From: Flavobacterium sp. 140616W15
Lineage (GTDB): Bacteria; Bacteroidota; Bacteroidia; Flavobacteriales; Flavobacteriaceae
DNA: 64,000 bases
Direction: 5' to 3'
NCBI RefSeq assembly: GCF_003668995.1
Contig: NZ_CP033068.1
Span: 4,402,001-4,466,000, forward strand
The notes beneath the pieces were generated by a model. That model had not been told where the DNA came from. It did no database searches and saw only the letters and a list, made by a program, of their open reading frames with translations. Made by a program: the position numbers and the translations under genes. Shown here one piece after another: positions 32,845-41,589 of this stretch. Position 1 is the first letter of the stretch. Every line of letters starts with the position of its first letter.

Positions 32845-32919
32845 TTTATTCGGTTTTAACTTTGATAAAGTTTTAAACTTTGACAAAGATTTTGAATTTA
32901 GTTTAAAGTTATCTAAGAT

Positions 32920-33405
32920 TTATTTTAGCTTATTAAAGTTGTCATTTATTAAGATAATCAAATCGTCAGAATTTTTATTTTGACTTTTAAAGTTGTAAAA
33001 CTGACTATTTAACGACTTATTCAATACTTTTCCATTATTAATTTTTATTAAGTATGGAAAGCCTTTTCGATCAGAAATGGTAGATAGCATATGAGAAATA
33101 TACTCTCTAGTGTATGCGGATTTTAAATTTTTACCTTCCATGAAAATATATTCAATGTCGTCAGCAAGTTTCGGAATGACGTTTTTTTCAATATAATGAT
33201 GCCCGTTTTTTCGAGTATTAAAGCAGAAGAATTTTTTCCCTTCAATTGATGATAAATAATTAATATATCTTTTTTTAAAGCGTTTTCTTTGAAAAAAATC
33301 AAATATTGAAAAAAGTATAATAAAAGGAAGAAATAATATAGATAAAGGAATACCTATTATAAGCAGAAATATTACTACTGCAATTTCCTCTAGTCTTTCC
33401 TTCAT
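32920..33405 (-). CDS. membrane-anchored protein of unknown function
   Basis: 161 residues. Residues about 8-42 are strongly hydrophobic (IAVVIFLLIIGIPLSILFLPFIILF), then a basic stretch FQRKRFKKRY marks the cytosolic side. The soluble rest (GKKFFCFNTRKNGHHYIE, then EYIFMEGKNLKSAYTREYIS) looks globular and mixed alpha/beta. No family recognised. It stands between hopJ and recJ with small gaps. Confidence 0.55.
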   Translation of the reverse strand: MKERLEEIAVVIFLLIIGIPLSILFLPFIILFSIFDFFQRKRFKKRYINYLSSIEGKKFFCFNTRKNGHHYIEKNVIPKLADDIEYIFMEGKNLKSAYTREYISHMLSTISDRKGFPYLIKINNGKVLNKSLNSQFYNFKSQNKNSDDLIILINDNFNKLK

Positions 33406-33431
33406 GTTTTATTAAATAATGGTGTTAGCAT

Positions 33432-33776
33432 TTATTTCAATTCCAAAGCAGTTCCTTCAAACTTAATTCCGTCCCAACCTAAGTTGATGAAGTTTCTAAT
33501 GTTTTGGTGATTGGTTCCGTTTGGATCTCCTAGAACTTCTTCGAAGTAATAAGCGCCAAAGCAAGCTAAAGTTTCTTCCTGAGAAAGGTTTTGCGATTTC
33601 GCGAAGGCAAATAATTTACAAGAACCTGAGTTTTCGCCAGCAGCATTGTGTTGAGTTCCATTTTGGAAAGCAGTTGGAGTAAATGTGTAATTCTCTTCGA
33701 TTACTGCAATAGTTTCAGGAAAAGTTATTTCGGTTGGAGTTTGTTTTAGTTTTTCTAAAAAGGCTTGTATGCTCAT
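33432..33776 (-). CDS. HopJ-family protein
   Basis: 114 residues from the ATG at 33776 (MSIQAFLEKLKQ); the longer open frame runs back into the palindromic repeat and is unlikely. It matches the HopJ family well: IAVIEENYTFTPTAFQNGTQ, AAGENSGSCKLFAFAKSQNL, CFGAYYFEEVLGDPNGTNHQ and NIRNFINLGWDGI. The family was named after a Pseudomonas type III effector candidate, but it is widespread in bacteria without type III secretion, so a housekeeping role is more likely here. Confidence 0.85.
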   Translation of the reverse strand: MSIQAFLEKLKQTPTEITFPETIAVIEENYTFTPTAFQNGTQHNAAGENSGSCKLFAFAKSQNLSQEETLACFGAYYFEEVLGDPNGTNHQNIRNFINLGWDGIKFEGTALELK

Positions 33777-33813
33777 ATTATGTTTTATTAATATCTTTAA
33801 AATGATCTTAATT

Positions 33814-33871
33814 GTCAGTTCGAGCGGAGTCGAGAACCAATTGTTGCATCTCGACTCCGCTCGATGTGACA
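33814..33871. repeat. 58-bp near-perfect palindrome (REP-like element)
   Basis: TCGAGCGGAGTCGAGA at 33820-33835 is perfectly inverted at 33849-33864, flanked by TGTCA and TGACA. GC-rich against an AT-rich background. Such elements are common between genes in Flavobacterium; here it separates hopJ and rsmI and could act as a transcript stabiliser or bidirectional terminator. Confidence 0.75.
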
Positions 33872-33896
33872 AAATGGTGTTTGAACTAACATCGTG

Positions 33897-34631
33897 TTAA
33901 TCTTCTTCGTCTTCTTCTTTGTCATCCTTAGAAAATTTACTTTTCTTAGGTTCTTTTATTATTGTTTTTCCAGCAACAACTACAACAATTTCTCCGCGTG
34001 GTGCTGTTTTTTCAAAATGGTTTAATACTTCTTTTGCGGTTCCACGTACATTTTCTTCATGTAGTTTTGATAATTCCCTGCACACGCAAACCTGTCTGTC
34101 TTCGCCAAAATATGTGATAAATTCAGCCAGTGTTTTTACTAATTTATGTGGAGAGACATATAGAATCATCGTTCGGGTTTCCTCAGCAAGAACTAAATAG
34201 CGGGTTTGTCTTCCTTTTTTATCAGGCAGGAAACCTTCAAAAACAAACTTGTCATTTGGTAATCCGCTATTTACAAGTGCTGGAACAAAAGCTGTTGCAC
34301 CAGGTAAACATTCTACCTCAATTTTATTTTCAACACAAGCACGCGTAAGTAAAAAACCAGGATCTGATATGGCTGGAGTTCCTGCATCGGAAATCAAGGC
34401 AATGGTTTCTCCGGCTTTTAATCTTGCGATTAAATTCTCGGTAGTCTTATGTTCGTTATGCATATGGTGACTGTGCATGTGCGTACCTATCTCAAAATGT
34501 TTTAAGAGTTTACCACTTGTACGAGTATCTTCGGCTAAAATTAAATCTACTTCTTTAAGAATACGAATGGCTCGAAAAGTCATGTCTTCTAGGTTGCCAA
34601 TAGGCGTAGGAACGATATATAATTTAGACAT
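33897..34631 (-). CDS. rsmI: 16S rRNA (cytidine-1402-2'-O)-methyltransferase
   Basis: RsmI methylates the ribose of C1402 in the decoding centre of 16S rRNA using S-adenosylmethionine. The 244-residue product shows LYIVPTPIGNLEDMTFRAI at the start, EDTRTSGKLLKHF near 35, ALISDAGTPAISDPG near 80 and PGATAFVPALVNSGLP near 110: the tetrapyrrole-methylase-fold signatures. The C-terminus ends in an acidic KDDKEEDEED tail, an odd but harmless extension. Confidence 0.95.
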   Translation of the reverse strand: MSKLYIVPTPIGNLEDMTFRAIRILKEVDLILAEDTRTSGKLLKHFEIGTHMHSHHMHNEHKTTENLIARLKAGETIALISDAGTPAISDPGFLLTRACVENKIEVECLPGATAFVPALVNSGLPNDKFVFEGFLPDKKGRQTRYLVLAEETRTMILYVSPHKLVKTLAEFITYFGEDRQVCVCRELSKLHEENVRGTAKEVLNHFEKTAPRGEIVVVVAGKTIIKEPKKSKFSKDDKEEDEED

Positions 34632-34651
34632 AATTTTTTTTAATATTTAAA

Positions 34652-34736
34652 CACAGATTGCACGAATTAACACGAATGATTAGAATGTTAAAAATTTCAC
34701 GAAAATAAATTAGTGTAAATCTGTGGAATTCGTGTT
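34652..34736. repeat. imperfect inverted repeat between rsmI and the Glu-rich gene
   Basis: CACAGATT at 34652 is inverted at 34718 and AACACGAAT at 34669 is inverted at 34728-34736, reaching the upstream gene's stop. No ORF. Likely an intergenic repeat element with transcript-folding capacity. Confidence 0.5.
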
Positions 34737-35791
34737 TATGAGAATTTTTTCTCGATAATAGCAACGAAACGTTCTGCATATTCGTCTTTTCCTTCCCAGT
34801 TGTTGTAATCTGGTTTTACCATGTTTTCAAGAAATTCATTGGCTTCACCAAAACTATCAAATGTGATTAGTTGGTTTAAAACACGATTGTAGTCTTCAGG
34901 ACTGTTTCCAAAAAGATGTTTTGTAAATGCAATACGATCGTTAAGGTCAATATGAAAGCCCTTAGAAAGTTTTTCGTTTAAAGAAACAGGTTTAGATTCT
35001 TCTAAAACGGAAGTGGTTGCTGCTTCTTTCTTTTTTTCTTTAAATTCTGTTGGAGCTGGCGGTGTTGAAGCAGGAGATGCAGCTTCAAAACTATCTACTT
35101 TTACAAATTGTGCATTGCTATAATCGATACCCATTATATCTTCGAACGAAATATGAACTACATCTGATTTTTCTGGAGTTTCTTCTTTTACTTCTGGAGT
35201 GAAATCAAATGAAGGAGTAAAATTTGTAATTGGACTTGCTACTTCCTCAATTTTTTCTTCTTCAACAGATTCTTCGACTGCTATTGGTTCAGGAGTTTCT
35301 ACAACTACCTCTTCAATAATTTCTTCCGTTTTACTTTCGATTACTTCTTTCAAAAATGGCTCAGGGATCTCTTCTGTAGATTCTGGGATTTCTGCAATAA
35401 CCTCTTCTTCGATAATTTTTTCTTCTATAATCTCTTCAGTTTTGCCTTCAATTACTTCATTAACCACTGGTTCAGAAACTTTTTCAATAGGAGTTTCTAC
35501 AACTTGATTTACAATGATTTCTTCTTTTGTAATTGGTTCTTCAACTGCAATTGTTTTTTCAGATTGAATTACTTCTTCCTTTTCAAATGCAGTTTCAATT
35601 GTAGCATCTATTTGACCACGACCAATAGTTGGTTTAGTCTCTTCAAAATTTTCATCAATAAACTTTAAAACGGCTAATTTTTCATATAATTTCTGCGTTT
35701 CAAGATATAATTGATTGATATCGGACTTGTTTTTAAGTTTTAAAATTCGATGTGCAATGCTGATTAAATCGGCTTCCAATTTTTTTTTCAT
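34736..35791 (-). CDS. Glu-rich low-complexity protein conserved in Bacteroidota
   Basis: 351 residues. A helical N-terminus (about 1-60) and a globular C-terminus (about 265-351, KLSKGFHIDLNDRIAFTKHL ... YAERFVAIIEKKF) flank an acidic, Val/Ile/Glu/Pro repeat region (EEIIEE, ETPEPI, EKTIAVEEPITKEE), probably extended. No signal peptide or membrane helix. I recognise no function; the two ordered ends suggest a cytosolic scaffold or adaptor. Many near-repeats make the middle prone to length variation. Confidence 0.7.
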   Translation of the reverse strand: MKKKLEADLISIAHRILKLKNKSDINQLYLETQKLYEKLAVLKFIDENFEETKPTIGRGQIDATIETAFEKEEVIQSEKTIAVEEPITKEEIIVNQVVETPIEKVSEPVVNEVIEGKTEEIIEEKIIEEEVIAEIPESTEEIPEPFLKEVIESKTEEIIEEVVVETPEPIAVEESVEEEKIEEVASPITNFTPSFDFTPEVKEETPEKSDVVHISFEDIMGIDYSNAQFVKVDSFEAASPASTPPAPTEFKEKKKEAATTSVLEESKPVSLNEKLSKGFHIDLNDRIAFTKHLFGNSPEDYNRVLNQLITFDSFGEANEFLENMVKPDYNNWEGKDEYAERFVAIIEKKFS

Positions 35792-35936
35792 AACGTTTGA
35801 AAATTATAATGTGTTAGGCATATTTATTAATGTGTATTCTTTTGAGTGAAATCAAAAAATGAAAGAAACATTGTGCAATATTCTTTTTATTTATTTAAAT
35901 AAGTGCTCTTGAATCTTCGATTTGATAAAAATTTTC

Positions 35937-35944
35937 TACTTTTG
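35937..35944 (+). promoter_or_regulatory. promoter -7 element for tdk
   Basis: TACTTTTG matches TAnnTTTG, 92 bp before the tdk ATG, leaving a leader of about 85 nt. Confidence 0.5.
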
Positions 35945-36035
35945 AAAAACGTAAAAAGTATTGAATTTTTATGTTGATTTATTACTTGTACAAAGTAATG
36001 AAAACTATTCATTTTTAAAGGTAGAAAAATACAAA

Positions 36036-36626
36036 ATGTTTCTCGAAAATACAGTAAATCACAAAGAACAGTTTGGTTGGATTGAAGTTATTTGTGGGTC
36101 AATGTTTTCGGGTAAAACCGAAGAGTTAATCCGCAGATTAAAACGTGCTCAATTTGCCAAACAAAAAGTCGAAATTTTTAAACCCGCTATTGATACCCGC
36201 TATCATGACGAAATGGTTGTGTCGCATGATGCAAACGAAATTCGTTCAACACCAGTCCCTGCAGCTGCTAATATTGCTATTCTTGCACAAGGCTGTGATG
36301 TTATCGGGATTGATGAAGCTCAGTTTTTTGACGACGAAATTATTACAGTATGTAATGATCTTGCTAATCAAGGAATTCGTGTAATTGTTGCAGGATTAGA
36401 TATGGATTTTAAAGGAAATCCGTTTGGTCCAATGCCAGGACTTATGGCAACAGCTGAATACGTGACCAAAGTACACGCAGTTTGTACAAGAACAGGAAAT
36501 CTTGCTAATTATAGTTTTCGTAAGACAGATAATGATAAATTGGTTATGCTTGGCGAAACCGAAGAGTATGAGCCATTAAGTCGTGCGGCATATTACAATG
36601 CAATGAAAAAAAATCAGGAAAAATAG
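36036..36626 (+). CDS. tdk: thymidine kinase (type II)
   Basis: Phosphorylates thymidine to dTMP in the salvage pathway. From the ATG at 36036 ([19 protein letters not shown]) the product is 196 residues; the longer frame from 35961 adds an implausible N-terminus. P-loop [18 protein letters not shown] near 22, Walker-B-like IGIDEAQFF near 95 and the lasso-type segment [11 protein letters not shown] are visible. Only one Cys of the usual structural zinc site remains (AVCTRTG), so this is a zinc-poor variant as in some Bacteroidota. Confidence 0.93.
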   Translation: MFLENTVNHKEQFGWIEVICGSMFSGKTEELIRRLKRAQFAKQKVEIFKPAIDTRYHDEMVVSHDANEIRSTPVPAAANIAILAQGCDVIGIDEAQFFDDEIITVCNDLANQGIRVIVAGLDMDFKGNPFGPMPGLMATAEYVTKVHAVCTRTGNLANYSFRKTDNDKLVMLGETEEYEPLSRAAYYNAMKKNQEK

Positions 36627-36675
36627 GTTGTAGTTTTTCTGATATTCTGAATAATATTTTAAACTAAAAGAGGCA

Positions 36676-37113
36676 ATGCAAGAAAAAGAGAGTAAAAGAA
36701 AACAGAATATTTGGTTAATAATTACAATTGGTATTGCACTTGTTTTGGTGGGCTTCTTTCAATTTTATTTTTATGAAAGTGCTGATGAGGTAAAAACGGA
36801 AGTGAAAGAATTGGTAGTGAAGTATAATAAAAATTGCCCTTTAACAATTCAAGAAGGAATTCGTTTAGATAGTGTAAGTCTGCATGAGGATAAAGTTGTT
36901 CAATATAATCTAACATTACTAAATGTAGAAAAAGAAACTGCAGATGTTGCTGTTATACATGAAGAAATTGAAAAGAGCTTGTTGAGTACAGCCAAAGCAA
37001 ATTCAGGGCTTGAAGTTTTTAGGGAAAATGATTTTACATTGGTTTATAGCTATAATGACAAAAAGAAAGCATTTTTGTTTAAGGTTACAGTTCTTCCAAG
37101 TCAGTATAAATAA
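36676..37113 (+). CDS. single-pass membrane protein of unknown function
   Basis: 145 residues: charged N-terminus, one membrane helix about 12-31 (WLIITIGIALVLVGFFQFYF), then an extracytoplasmic domain (ELVVKYNKNCPLTIQEGIRL) of mixed alpha/beta type. The KNCPLTIQEGIRLDS segment is a recurring motif in Bacteroidota proteins of this kind, but I cannot name the function. It lies 49 bp after tdk and ends before a bidirectional terminator. Confidence 0.65.
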   Translation: MQEKESKRKQNIWLIITIGIALVLVGFFQFYFYESADEVKTEVKELVVKYNKNCPLTIQEGIRLDSVSLHEDKVVQYNLTLLNVEKETADVAVIHEEIEKSLLSTAKANSGLEVFRENDFTLVYSYNDKKKAFLFKVTVLPSQYK

Positions 37114-37131
37114 ATAATTCTTATATAAAAT

Positions 37132-37166
37132 AAAACCCGACAGGTTCTTGAACTTGTCGGGTTTTT
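37132..37166. terminator. bidirectional terminator between convergent genes
   Basis: Stem AAAACCCGACA with its complement around a GGTTCTTGAAC loop region; T-run on the plus strand and A-run at the other side. It serves both the plus-strand membrane gene and rpoN. Confidence 0.85.
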
Positions 37167-37186
37167 ATATTTTAAAATATAAAGAA

Positions 37187-38650
37187 TTACATTTTCTTAC
37201 GCATTCTTGCTACAGGAATATCAAGTTGTTCACGGTATTTTGCAATAGTTCTTCGGGCAATAGGGTATCCTTTTTCCTTTAGAATTTCAGCAAGTTGATC
37301 ATCTGGAAGCGGTTTCCTTTTATCTTCTTCTTCAATTGTATTTTGTAAAATTTTCTTGATTTCCAAAGTCGAAACATCTTCACCCTGATCGTTTTTCATC
37401 GCTTCTGAGAAGAATTCTTTTATCAGTTTCGTTCCATAAGGAGTTTCTACATATTTGCTATTTGCAACACGCGAAATAGTCGAAATATCTAATCCAACCA
37501 TATCGGCAATATCCTTAAGAATCATTGGTTTTAGCTTGGTTTCATCGCCATCTAGGAAATATTCTTCCTGATAATGCATGATCGCATTCATGGTTACATA
37601 TAATGTTTCCTGACGTTGGCGAATAGCATCTATAAACCATTTAGCTGAATCCAGTTTCTGTTTTATAAATTGTACTGCATCTTTTTGTGCTGTCGATTTA
37701 TCTCGAGAATCTTTATAGGTCTGCATCATTTCCTGATAATCTTTGGAAACGTGTAGTGATGGGGCATTTCTTCCGTTTAAGGTTAATTCAAGCTCGCCAT
37801 CAACAATGCGGATTGCAAAATCGGGAACTACATTTTCAGTAACTTTATTATTTCCTGTAAATGCGCCTCCTGGCTTTGGGTTCAATCGTTCTATTTCATG
37901 AACTGCTTTTTTAAGCTGCTCATTCGAAACATTGTATTTCTGTAACAGTTTGTCGTAATGCTTTTTGGTGAAAGCATCAAATTGATTCTCGATAATATCG
38001 ATTGCCAATTCTACATATTCTGTTGGAGTTCTGTGTTTTAATTGTAGTAATAAGCATTCCTGTAAATCACGTGCGCCAACTCCTGAAGGTTCTAGTTCGT
38101 GTATTACATGTAGCATTTTTTCAACCGTTGCTTCATCGGTATAGATACCTTGCGTAAAAGCCATATCATCTACAATATCTGGAATACTTCTTCGTATGTA
38201 TCCCATATCATCGATGCTTCCTACTAAGAACTCAGCTATTTCACGCTCTTCATCGCTTAATATAAAAGTATTTAACTGATTGATTAAATCTTGATGAAAA
38301 CTAACTGGTGATGCGAATGGAGTTTCACGCTCTTGATCATCATCACTATAGTTATTGGCTTGAGTTTTATAATCTGGAGTATCGTCGTCGCTTAAATATT
38401 CATCAATGTTAATATCGTCTGCTTCGATTCTGTCAGACTCTGCGTCATCATAATCATCGTATTCTTCATTCGCAAATTCATCTGCTTCGTACTCTTCTTC
38501 TTTTCCGGCTTCTAAAGCTGGGTTTTCGTTCATTTCTTCTAATAAACGCTGTTCAAATGCTTGCGTAGGCAATTGAATTAACTTCATCAGCTGAATTTGC
38601 TGAGGAGATAATTTTTGAGATAATTTTAAATTTAAAAATTGCTTTAGCAT
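37187..38650 (-). CDS. rpoN: RNA polymerase sigma-54 factor
   Basis: RpoN directs RNA polymerase to -24/-12 promoters and needs an AAA+ activator such as the one at 7139-8470. The product has 487 residues. Region I is Gln/Leu-rich (LKLSQKLSPQQIQLMKLIQL). An acidic region II lies at about 48-100 (DADDINID-like Asp/Glu stretches), and the core-binding region follows. The helix-turn-helix is near 380 and the C-terminal RpoN box ARRTIAKYRE is intact. Together with the activator it shows that sigma-54 regulation is functional in this organism. Confidence 0.96.
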   Translation of the reverse strand: MLKQFLNLKLSQKLSPQQIQLMKLIQLPTQAFEQRLLEEMNENPALEAGKEEEYEADEFANEEYDDYDDAESDRIEADDINIDEYLSDDDTPDYKTQANNYSDDDQERETPFASPVSFHQDLINQLNTFILSDEEREIAEFLVGSIDDMGYIRRSIPDIVDDMAFTQGIYTDEATVEKMLHVIHELEPSGVGARDLQECLLLQLKHRTPTEYVELAIDIIENQFDAFTKKHYDKLLQKYNVSNEQLKKAVHEIERLNPKPGGAFTGNNKVTENVVPDFAIRIVDGELELTLNGRNAPSLHVSKDYQEMMQTYKDSRDKSTAQKDAVQFIKQKLDSAKWFIDAIRQRQETLYVTMNAIMHYQEEYFLDGDETKLKPMILKDIADMVGLDISTISRVANSKYVETPYGTKLIKEFFSEAMKNDQGEDVSTLEIKKILQNTIEEEDKRKPLPDDQLAEILKEKGYPIARRTIAKYREQLDIPVARMRKKM

Positions 38651-38673
38651 TTATTTTTGTTTGAAAGTTCAAA

Positions 38674-38719
38674 GTTTCAAGTTTCAAGTTGTACAAACCT
38701 GAAACCTGAAACTTGAAAC
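38674..38719. repeat. GTTTCAAGTTTCA inverted repeat between asnS and rpoN
   Basis: GTTTCAAGTTTCA at 38674-38686 is perfectly inverted at 38707-38719. It lies between two genes of the same orientation, so it may adjust read-through from asnS into rpoN. Confidence 0.5.
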
Positions 38720-38742
38720 ATTTTTTTAAACTTTATTTTTTT

Positions 38743-40191
38743 TTAAAATTCTGCATTTCCAGGAGTTCTTGGGAAAGGAATTACGTCACGTATGTTTGTC
38801 ATTCCTGTTACAAACAATACCAAACGCTCAAAGCCTAAACCAAAACCTGAGTGAGTTGCCGATCCAAATCTTCTAGTATCTAAGTACCATGATAATTCTT
38901 CTTCGTCAATTTCTAGAGCTTTCATTTTTTCAATTAAAACATCATAACGTTCTTCTCTTTCAGAACCACCTACGATTTCTCCAATTCCAGGGAAAAGGAT
39001 ATCCATTGCACGAACTGTTTCTCTTCCTGGTTCAGTGTTGTCATTCAAACGCATGTAAAATGCTTTAATGTTTGCTGGGTAATCAAATAAGATTACAGGA
39101 CATTTAAAGTGTTTTTCAACTAAGTAACGTTCGTGTTCTGATTGTAAATCAGCTCCCCATTCGTTAATGATATATTGGAATTTTTTCTTTTTATTTGGAG
39201 TTGACTCTCTTAAAATATCAATTGCTTCAGTGTAAGAAACACGTTTGAAATTGTTTTCTAATACGAAGTTTAATTTTTCTAATAAGGCCATTTCGCTTCT
39301 TTCTGCCTGAGGTTTTGATTTCTCTTCGTCTAGTAATCTAGTCTCTAAAAATTTCAAATCATCCGGACATTTGTCTAACGCATATTTAATTACGTACTGA
39401 ATAAAATCTTCAGCCAAATCCATATTGTCATCCAAATCATTAAAAGCAACTTCAGGCTCAATCATCCAAAACTCAGCCAAATGGCGAGAAGTATTTGAAT
39501 TTTCTGCTCTAAAAGTAGGTCCAAAAGTATAAATTTGACCTAAAGCCATTGCATAAGTTTCACCTTCTAATTGTCCAGAAACGGTTAAGTTTGTTTCTTT
39601 TTCGAAGAAATCTTCTTTGTAATTGATCTTTCCATCTTCTGTTCTCGGAGGGTTGTCAAAAGGTAAAGCGGTAACTTTAAACATTTCTCCAGCGCCTTCA
39701 GCATCTGAACCAGTGATGATTGGTGTGTTTACATATACAAATCCTTTTTCTTGAAAATAGCTATGTACTGCATATGATAATACGGAACGAACACGCATTA
39801 TTGCTCCAAACATGTTTGTACGTACACGCAAATGCGCATTTTCACGTAAAAAGTCTAAGCTTGGTTTGTTTTTTGGCTGTATCGGGAATTTTTCAGCATC
39901 TGAATCTCCTAATATTTCTAGTTTTGTAACTTGGATTTCAACATTCTGACCAGCACCTTTACTTTCTATCAAAGTTCCAGTTACCGAAATAGCGGCACCG
40001 GTAGTGACTCTCTTTAAAGTTTCATCTGGTGTATTTTCAAAATCAACAACACATTGTATATTATTAATGGTAGAGCCGTCATTAAGAGCAATGAACTGAT
40101 TATTTCTAAAAGTTCTTACCCATCCTTTTGCATTAACTTCCTGAAGCGTCGTAGTACTGTTTAATAAGTCTTTAACTTTTGTGTGTCTCAT
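38743..40191 (-). CDS. asnS: asparaginyl-tRNA synthetase
   Basis: Class IIb synthetase that charges tRNA-Asn. The 482-residue product has the N-terminal OB-fold ([20 protein letters not shown] then [15 protein letters not shown]), motif 2 ([20 protein letters not shown]) and motif 3 ([21 protein letters not shown]), in order. A promoter (TATATTTG) lies 46 bp upstream. rpoN follows after a repeat-containing spacer. Confidence 0.96.
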   Translation of the reverse strand: MRHTKVKDLLNSTTTLQEVNAKGWVRTFRNNQFIALNDGSTINNIQCVVDFENTPDETLKRVTTGAAISVTGTLIESKGAGQNVEIQVTKLEILGDSDAEKFPIQPKNKPSLDFLRENAHLRVRTNMFGAIMRVRSVLSYAVHSYFQEKGFVYVNTPIITGSDAEGAGEMFKVTALPFDNPPRTEDGKINYKEDFFEKETNLTVSGQLEGETYAMALGQIYTFGPTFRAENSNTSRHLAEFWMIEPEVAFNDLDDNMDLAEDFIQYVIKYALDKCPDDLKFLETRLLDEEKSKPQAERSEMALLEKLNFVLENNFKRVSYTEAIDILRESTPNKKKKFQYIINEWGADLQSEHERYLVEKHFKCPVILFDYPANIKAFYMRLNDNTEPGRETVRAMDILFPGIGEIVGGSEREERYDVLIEKMKALEIDEEELSWYLDTRRFGSATHSGFGLGFERLVLFVTGMTNIRDVIPFPRTPGNAEF

Positions 40192-40236
40192 TTTAATTTT
40201 AGAATTGATATTAAAAATTGTCTTTCAATCGAATTG

Positions 40237-40244
40237 CAAATATA
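40237..40244 (-). promoter_or_regulatory. promoter -7 element for asnS
   Basis: TATATTTG on the minus strand followed by CA, exact TAnnTTTG match, 46 bp upstream of the start codon. Confidence 0.6.
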
Positions 40245-40460
40245 ATCGAAATGTTTGTAAATGCCATAAGGAGTCAATCGTAATTAGTAAATGTATCAAT
40301 TTGGTATTTGGCCCATTTGAAAATGAGATAATCTGTCAATTAGAAAATTAGAAAATGCATGAATCATGCAAGGTTTTTTATTTATCTTATACGATACTAT
40401 ATTGTTTTCTGACAGGTTTTAGGATTTGTTAGATGTTTAATTGAATGATATAGTAAAAAT

Positions 40461-40493
40461 AAAACCCCGATAGATTTTTAATTTATCGGGGTT
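40461..40493 (-). terminator. hairpin after the zinc-ribbon membrane gene
   Basis: Stem AACCCCGATA / TATCGGGGTT with an 11-nt loop, followed by TTTT on the minus strand. The rest of 40192-40519 holds the asnS promoter and no gene. Confidence 0.7.
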
Positions 40494-40519
40494 AATTGTC
40501 TTATTGATACATTGTCTAA

Positions 40520-41580
40520 TTAACTGGCACCCAACCATGCTAGTAAAAAAACTAATAATAGAAGAATGCCTACAATTATGAAGATAACTATTGCAACTTT
40601 TTTTAAAAATACGTTGATAGGACTTTTTGGTCTTACGCCTGCTACTGCTCCAGTATTACCATTAATGTAAAAGATATTTTTCTGACCTTTATATTCATAG
40701 GTAGCTACATAAAGAGGCAACAAAATATGTTTGAATTTTATGTTGTTGTATTGGCTTTGTATAGACTTAACCTTTGTATTGCTGCCTGAGCCTACTTGAG
40801 AATTGATTTGCTTGCTAATTGTCTCGTCGATTGCCTTTTTGCCCACATAAAACCCTTGTTTTAAACCGAGTTTGTGTTTTTCAACAATGTAGTCACTTAG
40901 GTACTGGTCGTTGGTATTAACGAGATTCTTTGTGATCCAAGGACCTACTTTTGCTAATAAATTAGTGTCAACAGTTCCAGATGCAGGAACAACGATGTCG
41001 TCAAAAATAGAGAAAGATTACCTGACATAGATTGAAGATAAGTATTGTTGCCATTTACTTGTTTTCTTTCTACGTTATAATTAGAATTGGTTTGTACGTC
41101 AAATGTCCAATGAGGAACATAAACTCCAGATAAATCTATAGAAGAAGATTGGATTTGTTTGGTAAACCAAGTGTCTTTTGCCCAATTATAACCCAATAGG
41201 GCTGCCTTTTGCTTATCTATTTTAAAAGGTAATAAATATTGAGGCTTAATGGTGCGGTCTTCTTTTGTGCTAGCATCTATTAATGGAGTGTTACAATATG
41301 GACAATCAGAAGATTTTGAATTTATATTTATTGTTGAAGCTGCGCCACAACTTTTGCATTGTAGTGTTTCTTCAACAACTGAATTTTCTGACTCTAATTT
41401 TTCAAGATAGGTTACGAAATCATTTTCCTCGATAATAGTTTGTTCTTGTGGAATAATGTTTTTGGTATTGCAATATTCGCATATTAAAGTTGTTGTACCA
41501 GGTTTATATTTTAATCCAGCTCCACAATTTGAACAGTCGAAAGCTTTTAGTGTTTCGTTTTTAATTTCGGCGTTTTCCAT
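40520..41580 (-). CDS. zinc-ribbon membrane protein (YdjG-like), frame broken at 41003-41007
   Basis: The N-terminal frame (40954-41580) has two zinc ribbons, CSNCGAGLKYKPGTTTLICEYC near 16 and CKSCGAASTININSKSSDCPYC near 75. It runs off after SMSGNLSLFL. One extra T in a run of five restores LFFDDIVVPASGTVDTNLLA and joins directly to 40520-40846, which has a membrane helix near the end (VAIVIFIIVGILLLLVFLLA). The repaired protein has about 353 residues. It starts 9 bp after the SPFH gene. In Bacillus the YdjG/YdjH zinc-ribbon proteins bring the SPFH protein YdjI to the membrane; a similar partnership is inferred here. Confidence 0.8.
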
Positions 41581-41589
41581 TTTATAAAA

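Noticed and set aside
33432..33776. Type III secretion effector
   Set aside because: The HopJ name is historical. No secretion genes are nearby and the family is widespread in free-living bacteria.
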